NCBI RefSeq assembly: GCF_025175675.1
Contig: NZ_JANIOA010000021.1
Span: 16,601-80,600, forward strand
Reading direction: 5' to 3'
Origin: Sedimenticola hydrogenitrophicus
GTDB lineage: Bacteria > Pseudomonadota > Gammaproteobacteria > Chromatiales > Chromatiaceae
DNA: 64,000 nt
The notes beneath the pieces are model-generated. The model was not told where the DNA came from. It did not search any database and was given only the letters and a program-made list of their open reading frames with translations. Positions 1-9,579 of this stretch are shown here, piece after piece (positions within the stretch are counted from its first letter, which is position 1; every line of letters begins with the position of its first letter). A program made the position numbers and the translations under genes.

Positions 1-2580
1 GCGCTCGGCCACATCCTCCTGAATGAACAGCACGCGCAGGGCGGAGCAGCGCTGCCCGGCGCTGGTAAAGGCGGAAGAGATCACATCCTTGATCACCTGC
101 TCCGGCAGCGCAGTGCTATCGACAATCATGGCGTTCTGGCCGCCGGTCTCCGCCACCAGGGTGGCGATCGGGCCGTTACGCTCCGCCAGTGATCGATTGA
201 TCTGCCGCGCCGTCTCGGTGGAACCGGTAAAGGCCACACCGGTGATGCGTTCATCGGCGGTGAGCAGTGGACCGATGCGGCTGCCCACGCCCGGCAGCAG
301 TTGCAGTACCGGGCCCGGGATACCGGCCTGATGGAACAGCGCCACCGCGCGAGCGGCAATCAGACTGGTCTGTTCCGCCGGCTTGGCGATTACACAGTTG
401 CCTGCAGCCAGCGCGGCCATGATCTGGCCGGTGAAGATCGCCAGGGGGAAGTTCCAGGGACTGATGCAGACAAACACCCCCCGGCCCTGCAGGTAGAGCT
501 CATTGGACTCGCCGGTGGGGCCATCCAGGGTCAATGCCGAGCCGAACAACTGCCGCGCTTGCTGGGCGTAGTAGCGACAGAAGTCCACCGCCTCGCGCAC
601 TTCGTCGATGCCATCCTGAATCGCCTTGCCGGCTTCCAGGTGGCAGAGTGCGATCAGCTCCGCCCGGTGGTTCTCCAACAGCTCCGCCGCCCGCTCCACG
701 GCCTCGGCGCGCTTCGCTACCGGGGTGGCGTTCCAGCCGGCAAAGGCCCCGTGGGCCGCGGCGATCGCCTGTTCGGTGGTCTGCGCATCCGCCTCGAACA
801 GACTGCCGACATGGATCACCCGGTCAAACGGCGCGTGAACCTGCTTTAGCTCGCCGATTTCGATCCGCTGACCATTGATCACCGGGGCGGCATGCCAGGA
901 GTGGCTGAAGAATGCCTGCACCTCCCGCTGCAGTGGCAGCCACTGATCATCCACATTGATATTGATGCCACGGGAGTTGATGCGCCCCTGGCTATAGATA
1001 TGCGCCGGCAACGGAATCCGCTCATTGGCCAGGGTGGCGTAGCGACAGAGCTGGGTCACCGGATGCTCGGTCAGGGACTCCACCGGGGTTTTCTGGTCGA
1101 TCAGCCGGTGCACGAAAGAGGAGTTGGCACCGTTTTCCAGCAGCCGGCGTACCAGATAGGGCAGCAGATCCTTGTGGCTGCCGACCGGTGCATAGATCCG
1201 CACATGGCAGTTATAACGCTCCATGACCGTGTTATATAGGGCATCGCCCATGCCGTGCAGCCGCTGAAATTCATACTCGTTGTGGCTCGCCATGCTGATG
1301 ACACTGGCCACCGTGTGGGCATTGTGGCTGGCGAACTGGGGATAGAGCAGCCCCCGCACCTGCTCGCTCAGCAGGAAGCGGGCACAGACCAGATAGGAAA
1401 CATCGGTCGCCTCCTTGCGGGTGAACACCGGGTAGCCTTCCAGCCCCATTTGCTGGGCATGCTTGATCTCGCTGTCCCAATAGGCTCCTTTCACCAGGCG
1501 TATCGGGATCAGGTCGCCCTGGGAATTGGCCAGCGCCGCCAGCCAGCAGAGCACCGGCAACGCCCGCTTAGAATAGGCCTGCACCACCAGTCCCAGATTG
1601 CCCCAGCCGCGAGTGAGCTCATCGCGGTAGAGCCGTTCGAACAGCTTCAGCGACAGCTCCAGCCGGTCGGCCTCCTCGGCATCGATGGTGATACCCACGT
1701 CCAGCTCCCGGGCCATCTCAATCAGTGCCAGCATGCGCTCGCGCAGTTCACTCATCACCCGCGACTCCTGCGGTTTTTCATAGCGGGGGTGCAGAGCGGA
1801 GAGTTTGATCGAGATAGTAGGACGGGGGGACTTGTCGGCGGGGAAGGTATCCTTGCCCACGGTCTGGATGGCGCGGGAATAGGCCTGGAAATAGTGCTCG
1901 GCATCCTGACCGGTCAGGGCCGCCTCACCCAGCATATCGTAGGAATAGGTATAACCGGCCTCGCGGTTCTTGCGGCTGTTGGCCAACGCTTCGCCGATGC
2001 TGCGACCGAGCACAAACTGCTTGCCCATGATCTTCATCGCCTGATGCATCGCCTGTCGCACCACCGGTTCACTCAGCCGGTTGACCAGCCGGTTGATGAT
2101 ACTGGCCGGCTCGTCTTCAATCCCGGCATCCAGGGTGATCACCTTGCCGGTCAGCAACAAGCCCCAGGTGGAGGCATTCACCAGCAGCGATCGGCTCTGC
2201 TTCAGGTGCTGTTTCCAGTCGGCGATGGTCAGCTTGTCCTTGATCAGGGCGTCGGCGGTGGCGCTGTCGGGGATACGCATCAGCGCCTCGGCAAGGCACA
2301 TCAGCAACACCCCTTCACGGGTATCCAGGCTGTATTCCAGCAGCAAGGCGTCGATCATGTGCATAGCATCGTCGCGCTTGCGCACCGCCCTGACCAGTTC
2401 GGCACTCTCCCGGGTAGTCTTGTCCAGCAGCTCCCGTGTGGGTGTGGCCAGAGGAATCAGCTCCTCCAGTAACCGCGTCTCATCCATGCAATACATGGCG
2501 CTGATCCGGGATTTGAGCAGGTCGGGAGCTTGCCGGACGGTGCCGGCATCCAGGGCGGAACTGATATTGAATTCGGGCAT
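1..2580 (-). CDS. putA: Bifunctional proline dehydrogenase / L-glutamate gamma-semialdehyde dehydrogenase PutA (3' part outside window)
   Basis: PutA oxidises proline to P5C with FAD and then the semialdehyde to glutamate with NAD. The frame is open from the ATG at 2580 to the window edge (860 codons), so the C-terminal end is missing. The N-terminus has the alpha-helical region containing [18 protein letters not shown]. The PRODH barrel follows ([38 protein letters not shown]), then the ALDH domain ([41 protein letters not shown] with the catalytic Cys). The N-terminus has no ribbon-helix-helix domain, so this looks like a bifunctional rather than a trifunctional, DNA-binding PutA. An R1 repeat lies only about 28 bp upstream of the start and probably contributes to its promoter/leader. 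Confidence 0.95.
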   Translation of the reverse strand, partial: MPEFNISSALDAGTVRQAPDLLKSRISAMYCMDETRLLEELIPLATPTRELLDKTTRESAELVRAVRKRDDAMHMIDALLLEYSLDTREGVLLMCLAEALMRIPDSATADALIKDKLTIADWKQHLKQSRSLLVNASTWGLLLTGKVITLDAGIEDEPASIINRLVNRLSEPVVRQAMHQAMKIMGKQFVLGRSIGEALANSRKNREAGYTYSYDMLGEAALTGQDAEHYFQAYSRAIQTVGKDTFPADKSPRPTISIKLSALHPRYEKPQESRVMSELRERMLALIEMARELDVGITIDAEEADRLELSLKLFERLYRDELTRGWGNLGLVVQAYSKRALPVLCWLAALANSQGDLIPIRLVKGAYWDSEIKHAQQMGLEGYPVFTRKEATDVSYLVCARFLLSEQVRGLLYPQFASHNAHTVASVISMASHNEYEFQRLHGMGDALYNTVMERYNCHVRIYAPVGSHKDLLPYLVRRLLENGANSSFVHRLIDQKTPVESLTEHPVTQLCRYATLANERIPLPAHIYSQGRINSRGININVDDQWLPLQREVQAFFSHSWHAAPVINGQRIEIGELKQVHAPFDRVIHVGSLFEADAQTTEQAIAAAHGAFAGWNATPVAKRAEAVERAAELLENHRAELIALCHLEAGKAIQDGIDEVREAVDFCRYYAQQARQLFGSALTLDGPTGESNELYLQGRGVFVCISPWNFPLAIFTGQIMAALAAGNCVIAKPAEQTSLIAARAVALFHQAGIPGPVLQLLPGVGSRIGPLLTADERITGVAFTGSTETARQINRSLAERNGPIATLVAETGGQNAMIVDSTALPEQVIKDVISSAFTSAGQRCSALRVLFIQEDVAER

Positions 2581-2607
2581 CACAACACCTGACTCCTTGG
2601 GACGGAC

Positions 2608-2788
2608 TTAGGACCTGTCAATAAATAACTATCACATCTTGCTGGTCTTTTCGTCCGCCTTCGGCGTTACGGCAAGACTTACATAGAACGACTATGTGCG
2701 CCTTGCCGTGCCTTGAAGGCAAACGGCCGCTTCAATAAAATCTGTGGCCGGCGCAATCTGTAACAGCTACTTCTTTCCAGGCCCTTAA
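2608..2788 (+). repeat. R1 MITE-like element, copy A
   Basis: About 180 bp related to 24791-24953 and 40060-40277. It starts TTAGGACCTGTCAATAAATA and ends near TTCTTTCCAGGCCCTTA, so the ends form an imperfect inverted repeat. A TTA triplet flanks both ends. The shared core reads CTTGCTGGTCTTTTCGTCCG. It encodes no transposase and sits in the 5' flank of putA. Confidence 0.8.
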
Positions 2789-2983
2789 CTGGAAAAACGG
2801 CCTGTCACCCTTAGTAAAACTGTAACATGCAATTTCGGATGCGCCAGACTAGCGTTGAGCATGGCGTACTTCTTACAGAATGCTACGGTTTTTTATCGAA
2901 ATCCTACGCCAGATGGCCGATGCGGCACGAATACCAGCGGTAAACGGGTGCCCGGGGATCGGCTTTCCCAAGTATCAGTTATT
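2789..2983. other. Non-coding gap between repeats R1 and R2
   Basis: No convincing gene is seen. Short open frames here run through the neighbouring repeats and resemble nothing known. The stretch could carry control sequences for putA, but no specific promoter or operator could be assigned. Confidence 0.4.
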
Positions 2984-3105
2984 GCTGAAAAGTTACTACT
3001 CACGGGAAATCGGCATACTTTGCCGACCTCAGGTGATGGCTGGATCAAGATCGGCCAACAAGGCAGGCAATCACTTACAGACGGGGTGCGTAGTTATGCT
3101 GAAAA
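2984..3105 (+). repeat. R2 MITE-like element with 8-bp target duplication
   Basis: The element occupies 2992-3097 (about 106 bp) and begins GTTACTACTCACGGG. It contains the central GATCAAGATCGGCCAACAAG and ends near TGCGTAGTTAT, so the ends are inverted repeats. It is flanked by the direct repeat GCTGAAAA at 2984-2991 and 3098-3105. Related copies lie at 16121-16324 and 40088-40196, also with target duplications. Confidence 0.85.
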
Positions 3106-3119
3106 AATCAAAAACAGAA

Positions 3120-3887
3120 CTACTGCTTGAGCCGATATTGCCGGGGCGTGATGTCATTGTACCGTTTAAACACCTGGGCGAAGGCGCTCTGACTGGAGAA
3201 TCCGGTCTGCACGCTGACATCGCTCAACGGCAGCCGAGTGCTCTCCAGGAGAAATTTGGCATGTTGCAGACGTTGCCGGGTGATGTACTGATTCGGGGTT
3301 ACCCCGGTCTCCTCCCGGAACACGCTGAAAAAGTGGCTCGGACTCATACAGGCGATCAGCGCCAACTCCCGCACCAGCATCTTCTGATTGAGATTGGCCT
3401 CGATATAGGCATCGAGCACGTCCATGTTGAGCCGTTTTGAAGGGCGTCGCTCCGCTTGCCGGCTGGCGCGCCGGGAGAGCAGTTGCAGCAGACAAACGCC
3501 AAAACTGCGCGCCAGGGACTCATCCTCGGGGTAGCTTCTCATCTCCTTGACCGAAAGCTGCAGCAGCTGGCGCACCATCGGATCCACCCTGAAAAAACCT
3601 GATCGATCAAACAGTTCCGACAGGCAGTTCAACTCCACCTGGTCCAGCGGCTCGGCCGGTCGATCCGGCACCGGTACATTCAGCACCAGGATTTCGTTGC
3701 TGTCGATGCCGCAGAACGAGTGGCTCAACGAGGACGGGATCAGGCAACCGAGATGATTGCAGACCAGATCGCCGCGGCCCTCCACCTCGAATTCCGCCCG
3801 CCCCTGCACCCCCAGGATAATCTGGTGGTACAGATGGTCATGTTCGACACTCTGTTTCGGTAACTGGATAACTTGTGTGTTCAGCAT
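3120..3887 (-). CDS. AraC/XylS-family transcriptional regulator
   Basis: A 255-residue protein with an N-terminal cupin-like effector domain (HDHLYHQIILGVQGRAEFEVEG) and a C-terminal double helix-turn-helix typical of AraC proteins (MSPSHFFSVFREETGVTPNQYITRQRLQHAKFLL, then VSVQTGFSSQSAFAQVFKRYNDITPRQYR). The ATG at 3887 was chosen because AGAGAG lies just upstream; the frame stays open further upstream without a better start. It lies upstream of putA on the same strand, with two repeats between. AraC-type activators of proline catabolism exist (PruR of Pseudomonas), so control of putA is a reasonable guess but not shown here. Confidence 0.85.
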   Translation of the reverse strand: MLNTQVIQLPKQSVEHDHLYHQIILGVQGRAEFEVEGRGDLVCNHLGCLIPSSLSHSFCGIDSNEILVLNVPVPDRPAEPLDQVELNCLSELFDRSGFFRVDPMVRQLLQLSVKEMRSYPEDESLARSFGVCLLQLLSRRASRQAERRPSKRLNMDVLDAYIEANLNQKMLVRELALIACMSPSHFFSVFREETGVTPNQYITRQRLQHAKFLLESTRLPLSDVSVQTGFSSQSAFAQVFKRYNDITPRQYRLKQ

Positions 3888-4146
3888 ATGCTCTCTTCTG
3901 AACCGATGACCAAACATTAGTCGCGGCTTTTGGCCGCTTCGCAAAGCCTGCTCTATCCGACCGGTAGGCCGGACACTAAAGAATACCCCCATTAGCTGCA
4001 TCAATAAACCTATTAATGCCAACACCCATCCCGGGGCGTCAATCGTCCGGTGGTTACCGGGGAAACCATGTCCCAAACCCGGTTGTTGCGCTGCAACCCA
4101 GCGGTTAAAGTGAGCGGTCATTTCAGTGAAAGGCCGTCACACACCC

Positions 4147-4941
4147 ATGTATTCCGAACAGGCAATCGACGACCGGGGAGCGGGCGCACCCCTGATCCTG
4201 CTGCACAGCTCCATGAGCGACCGGACCCAATGGCGCAAGCTGGGCGAACAGCTGCTGAGCCGCTACCGGGTGATCGCTATCGATCTGTACGGTTATGGCG
4301 AGAGCGAATGCCCCCCCGCTCCCGAGGATTTTACCCTGGCCGAGGAGGCGCAGCGGGTGGCCAGGATCATCCGGCAACGCCTGGGGGATCGGCGCTTCCA
4401 TCTGATTGGCCACTCCTACGGCGGCGCCACCGCGCTCCGCCTCACCCATGAACAACCGTCCAGCGTCCTGTCCCTGGGGCTGTACGAACCGGTGGCGTTT
4501 CATCTGCTGGCGAGCAGTGAACCGGCGCACCGGATCATCCGCCAAGTGGCGGAGCGGGTGGCTGAATGCCTGGCTGCCGGGAATACGGCCGCCGCCACAG
4601 CGCACTTTATCGACTTCTGGAGCGGCACGGGCACCTACCAGGGACTCCCGGCGGAGCGGCAGCAGATGCTGGACCGCTACATTGCCAAGGTGTCTCTCGA
4701 TTTTCAGGCGCTGCTGCGGGAACCCCTCAAGGCGGCCGATTACCGGGAGCTGACAGTGTCGGTCTGTCTATTGCGCAGTCGGGAGAGCCCCCTGCCGACC
4801 CGCCGCATCGCCGAGATACTGGAACGGACCCTGCCCCGGCTGGAAGCCCACTGGGTCCGCGGCGGACACATGGCCCCCATCAGCAACGCCGGGGAGGTGA
4901 ATCCGCACTGGATAGACTTTCTCGACCGCATCCGGGAGTGA
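4147..4941 (+). CDS. Alpha/beta-fold hydrolase
   Basis: A 264-residue single-domain hydrolase. It shows an oxyanion-type LLHSSMSD strand-loop, the nucleophile elbow GHSYGG (Ser), and a late His in RGGHMAPI, in the usual alpha/beta hydrolase order. No signal peptide is visible, so it is probably cytoplasmic. A GTG at 4126 in frame is an alternative start, but the ATG at 4147 has a GAAAGG upstream at slightly long spacing. It is divergent from the AraC-type gene. Substrate unknown; lipolytic, C-C hydrolase or dehalogenase-like activities are all possible. Confidence 0.8.
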   Translation: MYSEQAIDDRGAGAPLILLHSSMSDRTQWRKLGEQLLSRYRVIAIDLYGYGESECPPAPEDFTLAEEAQRVARIIRQRLGDRRFHLIGHSYGGATALRLTHEQPSSVLSLGLYEPVAFHLLASSEPAHRIIRQVAERVAECLAAGNTAAATAHFIDFWSGTGTYQGLPAERQQMLDRYIAKVSLDFQALLREPLKAADYRELTVSVCLLRSRESPLPTRRIAEILERTLPRLEAHWVRGGHMAPISNAGEVNPHWIDFLDRIRE

Positions 4942-5086
4942 GTGGACCACCCCACCAGTTTCAATGGATCACCCTGGCCGGCTTGCCTGAAACACCCCCG
5001 ATTGCTAGTTTGATAACAGATCACCGACTCGTGGCGCTGACCCGTACGCGACCGGCTAACCCCCACCTATTGACAGGAGATGGATG

Positions 5087-6082
5087 ATGAGCGAAAACCA
5101 ATTTCGCGCCCTGGTCGTTGAAGAGGCCGAAGCAAAAAAATACATCTGCGGCATCAAGACCCGCGCTATTGATGATCTACCGGCCGGCGAAGTGCTGGTA
5201 CGGGTGCACTACTCCGCGCTGAATTACAAGGATGCCCTCTCTTCGGTCGGCAACAAGGGGGTGACCCGCAACTATCCCCATACCCCGGGGATCGACGCCG
5301 CCGGTAGCGTCGCCGCCAGCGAACATCCCGACTTCGCGGTGGGCGACGAGGTGATCGTCACCAGCTATGACCTGGGCATGAATACCGACGGCGCCCTGGC
5401 CGAGTATATCCGCGTGCCCGCGGCCTGGGTGATCCAGCGGCCACAGAACCTGAGCCTTAAAGAGGCCATGATGTTCGGCACCGCCGGCCTCACCGCCGGA
5501 CTGATGATGAATGCCCTGGTGAACCACGGCGTCACCCCCGAACGCAGCCCGGTGCTGGTTACCGGCGCCACCGGCGGTGTAGGCAGCCTGGCCGTGGCAA
5601 TGCTCGCCAGGGCCGGCTTCTCGGTCACCGCCGTCACCGGCAAGGCGGATGCCGCGGACTTCCTCAAGTCCCTCGGCGCCGACGCGGTGCTCGGCCGGGA
5701 GGCCATTATCGAAACCGAACGCCCCCTGCTCAAGGAGCAGTGGGCCGGCGTCATCGACGTGGTGGGGGGCGATATGCTCGCCAGCGCCCTCAAGGCGACC
5801 CGCTATGGCGGCACCGTAACCTGCGCCGGGCTGGTGGGCTCCCCGGAACTGCACACCAGCGTGTTCCCCTTCATCCTGCGCGGCATCTCGCTGATCGGCA
5901 TCGACTCGGCCGAGTGCCCCATGGCAACCCGGATGGCGGTCTGGGAGCGCATGGCCGGCGAGTGGAAACCGGACTGCCTGGAGACCCTGACCACCGAGAT
6001 CGGCCTGGATGAGGTGGCGGAACGGTTGCAGGCAATCCTCCAGGGCCAGGCCCACGGCCACTACCTGGTCAGGATAGCCTGA
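5087..6082 (+). CDS. acuI: Acrylyl-CoA reductase AcuI / YhdH-type quinone oxidoreductase
   Basis: A medium-chain dehydrogenase/reductase without zinc ligands, 331 residues. It carries the family pattern VRVHYSALNYKDALSS near the N-terminus and the NADPH loop VTGATGGVGSLAVAMLARAGF, and ends near the usual 325-330 residue length. AcuI reduces acryloyl-CoA to propionyl-CoA with NADPH, protecting against toxic acrylate derived from DMSP or 3-hydroxypropionate. AGGAGA at 5075-5080 fits the second of two adjacent ATGs (5084 and 5087). It stands alone between a hydrolase and cmoA. Confidence 0.88.
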   Translation: MSENQFRALVVEEAEAKKYICGIKTRAIDDLPAGEVLVRVHYSALNYKDALSSVGNKGVTRNYPHTPGIDAAGSVAASEHPDFAVGDEVIVTSYDLGMNTDGALAEYIRVPAAWVIQRPQNLSLKEAMMFGTAGLTAGLMMNALVNHGVTPERSPVLVTGATGGVGSLAVAMLARAGFSVTAVTGKADAADFLKSLGADAVLGREAIIETERPLLKEQWAGVIDVVGGDMLASALKATRYGGTVTCAGLVGSPELHTSVFPFILRGISLIGIDSAECPMATRMAVWERMAGEWKPDCLETLTTEIGLDEVAERLQAILQGQAHGHYLVRIA

Positions 6083-6105
6083 CACCCGTCAGATAGGGAT
6101 ATAAT
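6079..6105 (+). promoter_or_regulatory. Likely sigma-70 promoter for cmoAB
   Basis: A perfect -10 TATAAT lies at 6100-6105 with a -35-like CTGACA at 6079-6084; the 15-bp spacing is short. It lies 58 bp before the cmoA start. Inference from sequence only. Confidence 0.45.
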
Positions 6106-6135
6106 GGCCGCCGCGGCAGTGCTGCCGGCGGCCAT
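6104..6135 (+). terminator. GC-rich hairpin between acuI and cmoA
   Basis: ATGGCCGCCG (6104-6113) pairs with CGGCGGCCAT (6126-6135) and is followed by the pyrimidine-rich TCTTCTTTCC. It could terminate acuI transcripts or form a leader stem in the cmoA mRNA; it overlaps the predicted transcription start. Confidence 0.5.
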
Positions 6136-6162
6136 TCTTCTTTCCAGACCATCGACCACACC

Positions 6163-6903
6163 ATGAAACAGGATTCAGAACAGGACCGAGTCTATGCCGA
6201 CCCCAGAAACCGGGTTGACGAATTCGTCTTCGACCAGCAGGTAGCACGGGTGTTTACCGACATGATCGGGCGCTCGGTACCCGGTTATGACAGCGTGATC
6301 AACCTCAGCAGCGTGCTGGCGGCGCAATACGTACAACCGGACAGCCTCTGTTACGACCTGGGCTGTTCCCTGGGCGCCACCGCACAGGCGTTGCGGCACG
6401 GCATCCGGGTGCCGGGCTGCCGCATCCTCGCGGTGGACAATTCACCGGCCATGCTGGAGCAGGCGGTAGAGCGATTGCCGGCGGCAGCGGACCGGACACC
6501 CATCGATTTCATCTGCGCCGACATCGCGGAGATGGCGTTCGACAACGCCTCCCTGGTGACCCTCAACTTCACCCTGCAGTTTATCCCGCTGGCACAGCGC
6601 AGCGCGTTGCTGAGCCGTATCCACGCCGGACTGCGGCCGGGCGGCATCCTGATCCTCTCGGAGAAGATCCGCTTCGACGATCCCGAGGAGGAGGCGCTGC
6701 AGATCGAGATGCACCACGCCTTCAAGCGGGCCAATGGCTATAACGACCTGGAAATCAGCCAGAAACGCAGCGCCCTGGAAAATGTACTGATCCCGGAGAC
6801 GCTCAAACAGCACCGCAACCGATTGCAGCAAGCCGGCTTCCGGCGCGCCGACCTCTGGTTCCAGTGTTTCAATTTCGTCTCCCTGGTGGCGCGCAAGGGA
6901 TGA
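6163..6903 (+). CDS. cmoA: Carboxy-S-adenosyl-L-methionine synthase CmoA
   Basis: CmoA converts SAM and prephenate into carboxy-SAM, the donor used by CmoB to modify uridine 34 of tRNA. The 246-residue protein has the family N-terminus (RVYADPRNRVDEFVFDQQVARVFTDMIGRSVPGY) and the SAM-binding YDLGCSLGATAQALR, followed by ILAVDNSPAML. The length matches the E. coli enzyme (247). Its stop codon overlaps the cmoB start as ATGA, so the two are translationally coupled. Confidence 0.97.
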   Translation: MKQDSEQDRVYADPRNRVDEFVFDQQVARVFTDMIGRSVPGYDSVINLSSVLAAQYVQPDSLCYDLGCSLGATAQALRHGIRVPGCRILAVDNSPAMLEQAVERLPAAADRTPIDFICADIAEMAFDNASLVTLNFTLQFIPLAQRSALLSRIHAGLRPGGILILSEKIRFDDPEEEALQIEMHHAFKRANGYNDLEISQKRSALENVLIPETLKQHRNRLQQAGFRRADLWFQCFNFVSLVARKG

Positions 6904-7877
6904 TCGACTTTCGAACACTCTATTCGGCGATGCAGGCCCACGGGCTGGGAGCCTGGGCGGAACAGTTGCCGGGGCAGCTGGAGCAGCTTTTCACCCAGCG
7001 TCCCCATGGCGATCTGGAGCGCTGGCTCGCCGTGATTGCCCGACTTCCGGTACCGGAACCGGGAGTGGTGACACTGGACCGCTCCCAGGTCGGTGCCGCC
7101 GGCACCCGACCCCTGACGGAGACTGAACAGCAGACGATCCAGGCACTGCTCCAGGAGTTACACCCCTGGCGCAAGGGCCCGTACCGGATCCATGGTATTC
7201 ATATCGATACCGAGTGGCGCTCGGACTGGAAGTGGGACCGGGCGCGCCCCCACATCACTCCGTTGGCGGGCCGAAGCGTGCTGGACATCGGCTGCGGCAA
7301 CGGCTATCACTGCTGGCGCATGGCCGGTGAGGGGGCCGGTCTGGTGGTCGGCATCGACCCGACCCAGCTGTTCCTGGCCCAGTTCCTAGCCATACGCCAC
7401 TTTCTTGGCGAAGACTGGCCGGTGCATCTGTTGCCGCTGGGCATCGAGCATCTGCCGCCCGACCTGGGCGCCTTCGACACGGTCTTCTCTATGGGTGTGC
7501 TCTACCACCGGCGCTCCCCCATCGACCACCTCTATGAGTTGAAGGCGACCCTGCGTCCGGGGGGCGAACTGGTTCTGGAGACCCTGGTGATAGAGGGCGG
7601 GCCGGGACAGGTGCTGTTGCCGGAGGGCCGTTACGCGAAGATGCGCAATGTCTGGTTCATTCCCACCCCTGCCACCCTCGCGGGCTGGCTGGAACGCTGC
7701 GGCTTCCGCGACGTGCGGGTGGTGGATGTAACCCCCACCAGTACCCGGGAGCAGCGCGCCACCGACTGGATGCGCTTCGAATCCCTGGCCGATTATCTCG
7801 ATCCGGCCGATCCCGGCCGTACCATCGAGGGATACCCGGCACCCACGCGGGCGGTCCTGGTGGCCACCGCACCCTGA
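6900..7877 (+). CDS. cmoB: tRNA U34 carboxymethyltransferase CmoB
   Basis: CmoB transfers a carboxymethyl group from carboxy-SAM to 5-hydroxyuridine at the tRNA wobble position, giving cmo5U. The 325-residue protein has the characteristic RKGPYRIHGIHIDTEWRSDWKWDR segment and the methyltransferase loop VLDIGCGNGYHCWRM. It also has VFSMGVLYHRRSPIDHL. The ATG at 6900 overlaps the cmoA stop; the frame remains open a little upstream inside cmoA, but that part is not conserved. Confidence 0.97.
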   Translation: MIDFRTLYSAMQAHGLGAWAEQLPGQLEQLFTQRPHGDLERWLAVIARLPVPEPGVVTLDRSQVGAAGTRPLTETEQQTIQALLQELHPWRKGPYRIHGIHIDTEWRSDWKWDRARPHITPLAGRSVLDIGCGNGYHCWRMAGEGAGLVVGIDPTQLFLAQFLAIRHFLGEDWPVHLLPLGIEHLPPDLGAFDTVFSMGVLYHRRSPIDHLYELKATLRPGGELVLETLVIEGGPGQVLLPEGRYAKMRNVWFIPTPATLAGWLERCGFRDVRVVDVTPTSTREQRATDWMRFESLADYLDPADPGRTIEGYPAPTRAVLVATAP

Positions 7878-7970
7878 GGTCGGCTTGGTTCGCGTAAAGG
7901 GGTCCGTAAAGGGGTCAGAGCCCTTAACATACGCCCCATTAGCCCGGGGCGGGGCTCCTACAGGTGCTTG

Positions 7971-8855
7971 TTAATTGCCCCCCGCCGCCATCTTCAAGGC
8001 CTGCTCGATGCCATCCGGCGCATCGGATATCTTCATGAAGGTGGTCATGGTCAGATCGGGGAAGCTCTGGGCAATACGGAACTTGCCGTGCAGCATGTAG
8101 ACCTTGCCGCCCGAGACCAGCAGATCATAGGGCAGATGGGCGGTATGCCGCATCGCGGCCTGATCGATAATCTGCATCACCGGAGCGTCCGCCCCGGCAC
8201 CCTGCTTCACCGCCACATTGAACAGTGACTCCTCCTTGCCGATCACATCCACCCGGGAGATCAGGGTCACCCCCCCTTTACCGGCGGCCAGGCCGGCCTC
8301 GACGGCGTCCAGCGCCGCCTGGTGGGAGTCATAGCTGGCCAGCTCCACCTGATCGTCAAAATAGGGCATGAACATCATGTAGTGATATTCGCGCAGGTTC
8401 TCCACCGTGCGGCCACCCTCCGAACCGAAGGTGTTCTCCCGCCCCAGGGCGGCCTGCAGACGGTCGGACAGCGCCTTGAAATCACCCGCCATGCGGTAGA
8501 CATTGCCCATCCACCGCGGATCGGTATAGCTGACCTGTACGGCCCCGTCCTGCTCCGTCAGGGAGACCCGGAGGGCTACGCCATAGCCGCCCATGGGGGA
8601 CCCCGCGGCCTGCTTGCGCAGACTCTCGTCGGTAATGATCAGGATATGCGCACCGGCATAGGGGACATATTCACCGGCGATGGCAAAACCCGCCTGACCC
8701 AGTGCCGCCTGGACCGATTGCAGCTTGGCATCCAGCGGAGTCTGGCTCGTCTCCGCCAGGACGAAGGGCCTGAGCCGATCCGCGTCCTGAGCCATGAGGG
8801 AAAAACTGGTTAATAAGAGTGACAGCAGCACGGCTGCAATTTGAACAGTTCGCAT
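7971..8855 (-). CDS. Exported protein of unknown function (DUF302-like region)
   Basis: A 294-residue protein with a clear signal peptide (MRTVQIAAVLLSLLLTSFSLMAQ). The mature part has two similar alpha/beta stretches. The first (KLQSVQAALGQAGFAIAGEYVPYAGAHILIITDE) and the later HGKFRIAQSFPDLTMTTFMKISDAPDGIEQALK are reminiscent of DUF302-type proteins of sulfur-oxidising bacteria. No catalytic motif is recognised. It is probably a monocistronic periplasmic protein: the cmoB gene ends about 95 bp away on the other strand. Confidence 0.7.
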   Translation of the reverse strand: MRTVQIAAVLLSLLLTSFSLMAQDADRLRPFVLAETSQTPLDAKLQSVQAALGQAGFAIAGEYVPYAGAHILIITDESLRKQAAGSPMGGYGVALRVSLTEQDGAVQVSYTDPRWMGNVYRMAGDFKALSDRLQAALGRENTFGSEGGRTVENLREYHYMMFMPYFDDQVELASYDSHQAALDAVEAGLAAGKGGVTLISRVDVIGKEESLFNVAVKQGAGADAPVMQIIDQAAMRHTAHLPYDLLVSGGKVYMLHGKFRIAQSFPDLTMTTFMKISDAPDGIEQALKMAAGGN

Positions 8856-9040
8856 GGTTTCCTCCCAAGATTGTAACGGGCCTTCGCACCGGCCTCTTTT
8901 ATCTGCTCACAGGGGTGAGCGATACAAATCTAGCAGATCGATCCTGAGAATAACATTCGATATTTTTAATTTGGCAATAAGCCATCGAACACAAAACCCT
9001 GGGATTGGGAGGTTTTTGCATGCCGACCAGAGACCCGGGA

Positions 9041-9120
9041 GAACCACGGACTCACACAGATAAACACCGATTCAGCATTCTGATCTCCTATCTGTGTGAA
9101 TCCGTGTCCATCCGTGGTTC
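9041..9120. repeat. Imperfect inverted repeat
   Basis: GAACCACGGACTCACACAGA (from 9041) pairs imperfectly with TCTGTGTGAATCCGTGTCCA and the following TCCGTGGTTC (to 9120). It looks like the dispersed accacgga...tccgtggt repeat seen in many proteobacteria and has no coding content. The rest of 8856-9197 shows no other gene. Confidence 0.6.
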
Positions 9121-9197
9121 CTTATTAGCCGGGAATTGGAGAACTAAACGGCTATTGAAAGCCATAACTTAGAATTGCTGCCGTAGAGCAACGCGCC

Positions 9198-9227
9198 TTG
9201 CGCTGATCAGCGGGCTGTCGCTAGAAT
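9198..9227 (+). promoter_or_regulatory. Likely sigma-70 promoter of the cobalamin riboswitch transcript
   Basis: -35 TTGCGC (9198-9203) and -10 TAGAAT (9222-9227) are separated by 18 bp, immediately upstream of the riboswitch. Inference from consensus match and position. Confidence 0.55.
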
Positions 9228-9233
9228 GGGCGC

Positions 9234-9402
9234 GATGGTTCCGACCGGCGTCAGCCGATGGGATTAAAAAGGGAACACGGGAGGGGAAACCCGAGCCGTG
9301 GCTGCCCCCGCAACTGTAGGCGGAGAGTTCATGTCATCTTGCCACTGGAGAGATCCGGGAAGGCGACATCCGAACAGCGACCCGCGAGCCAGGAGACCTG
9401 CC
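9234..9402 (+). promoter_or_regulatory. Cobalamin (adenosylcobalamin) riboswitch
   Basis: All conserved blocks are present in order: ATGGTTCCGACCGGC, AAAAAGGGAACACGGG, GAAACCCGAGCCGTGG, the B12-box-like CTGCCCCCGCAACTGTAGGC, GCCACTG, CCGGGAAGGCG and AGCCAGGAGACCTGCC. Such RNAs bind cobalamin and lower expression of the downstream gene. Normally that gene is btuB, a cob/cbi gene or a B12-independent isoenzyme. Here the next reading frames are a 27-codon ORF, a small HTH protein and nudC, none of which is a known B12-regulated gene. Confidence 0.95.
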
Positions 9403-9453
9403 ATCGACCATTCACCTTTTCACTGGGGCGGGGTGTCCCAAAGGAACCAGACC

Positions 9454-9537
9454 ATGACGAACCTGCACTATCCGGCGGTGTGCCTGACCCGCCAGCATCT
9501 TACCTGCCTGCGCCATCCGCTGACCGACGCTCTGTAA
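9454..9537 (+). CDS. 27-codon ORF directly after the cobalamin riboswitch
   Basis: An ATG at 9454 preceded by AAAGGA at good spacing opens 27 codons (MTNLHYPAVCLTRQHLTCLR...), ending at TAA 9535-9537. It could be a leader peptide, a genuine microprotein, or the start of a lost riboswitch-controlled gene. It has two Cys and three His residues but no known motif. Confidence 0.35.
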   Translation: MTNLHYPAVCLTRQHLTCLRHPLTDAL

Positions 9538-9579
9538 ACCGTCGCGGCCGCCTTCATTCCCGATTTCGCAGGAAGCAAC

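Noticed and set aside
9040..9120. Inverted repeat considered as a tRNA or attenuator
   Set aside because: It cannot form a tRNA cloverleaf and has no T-run; it matches a common dispersed repeat type instead.
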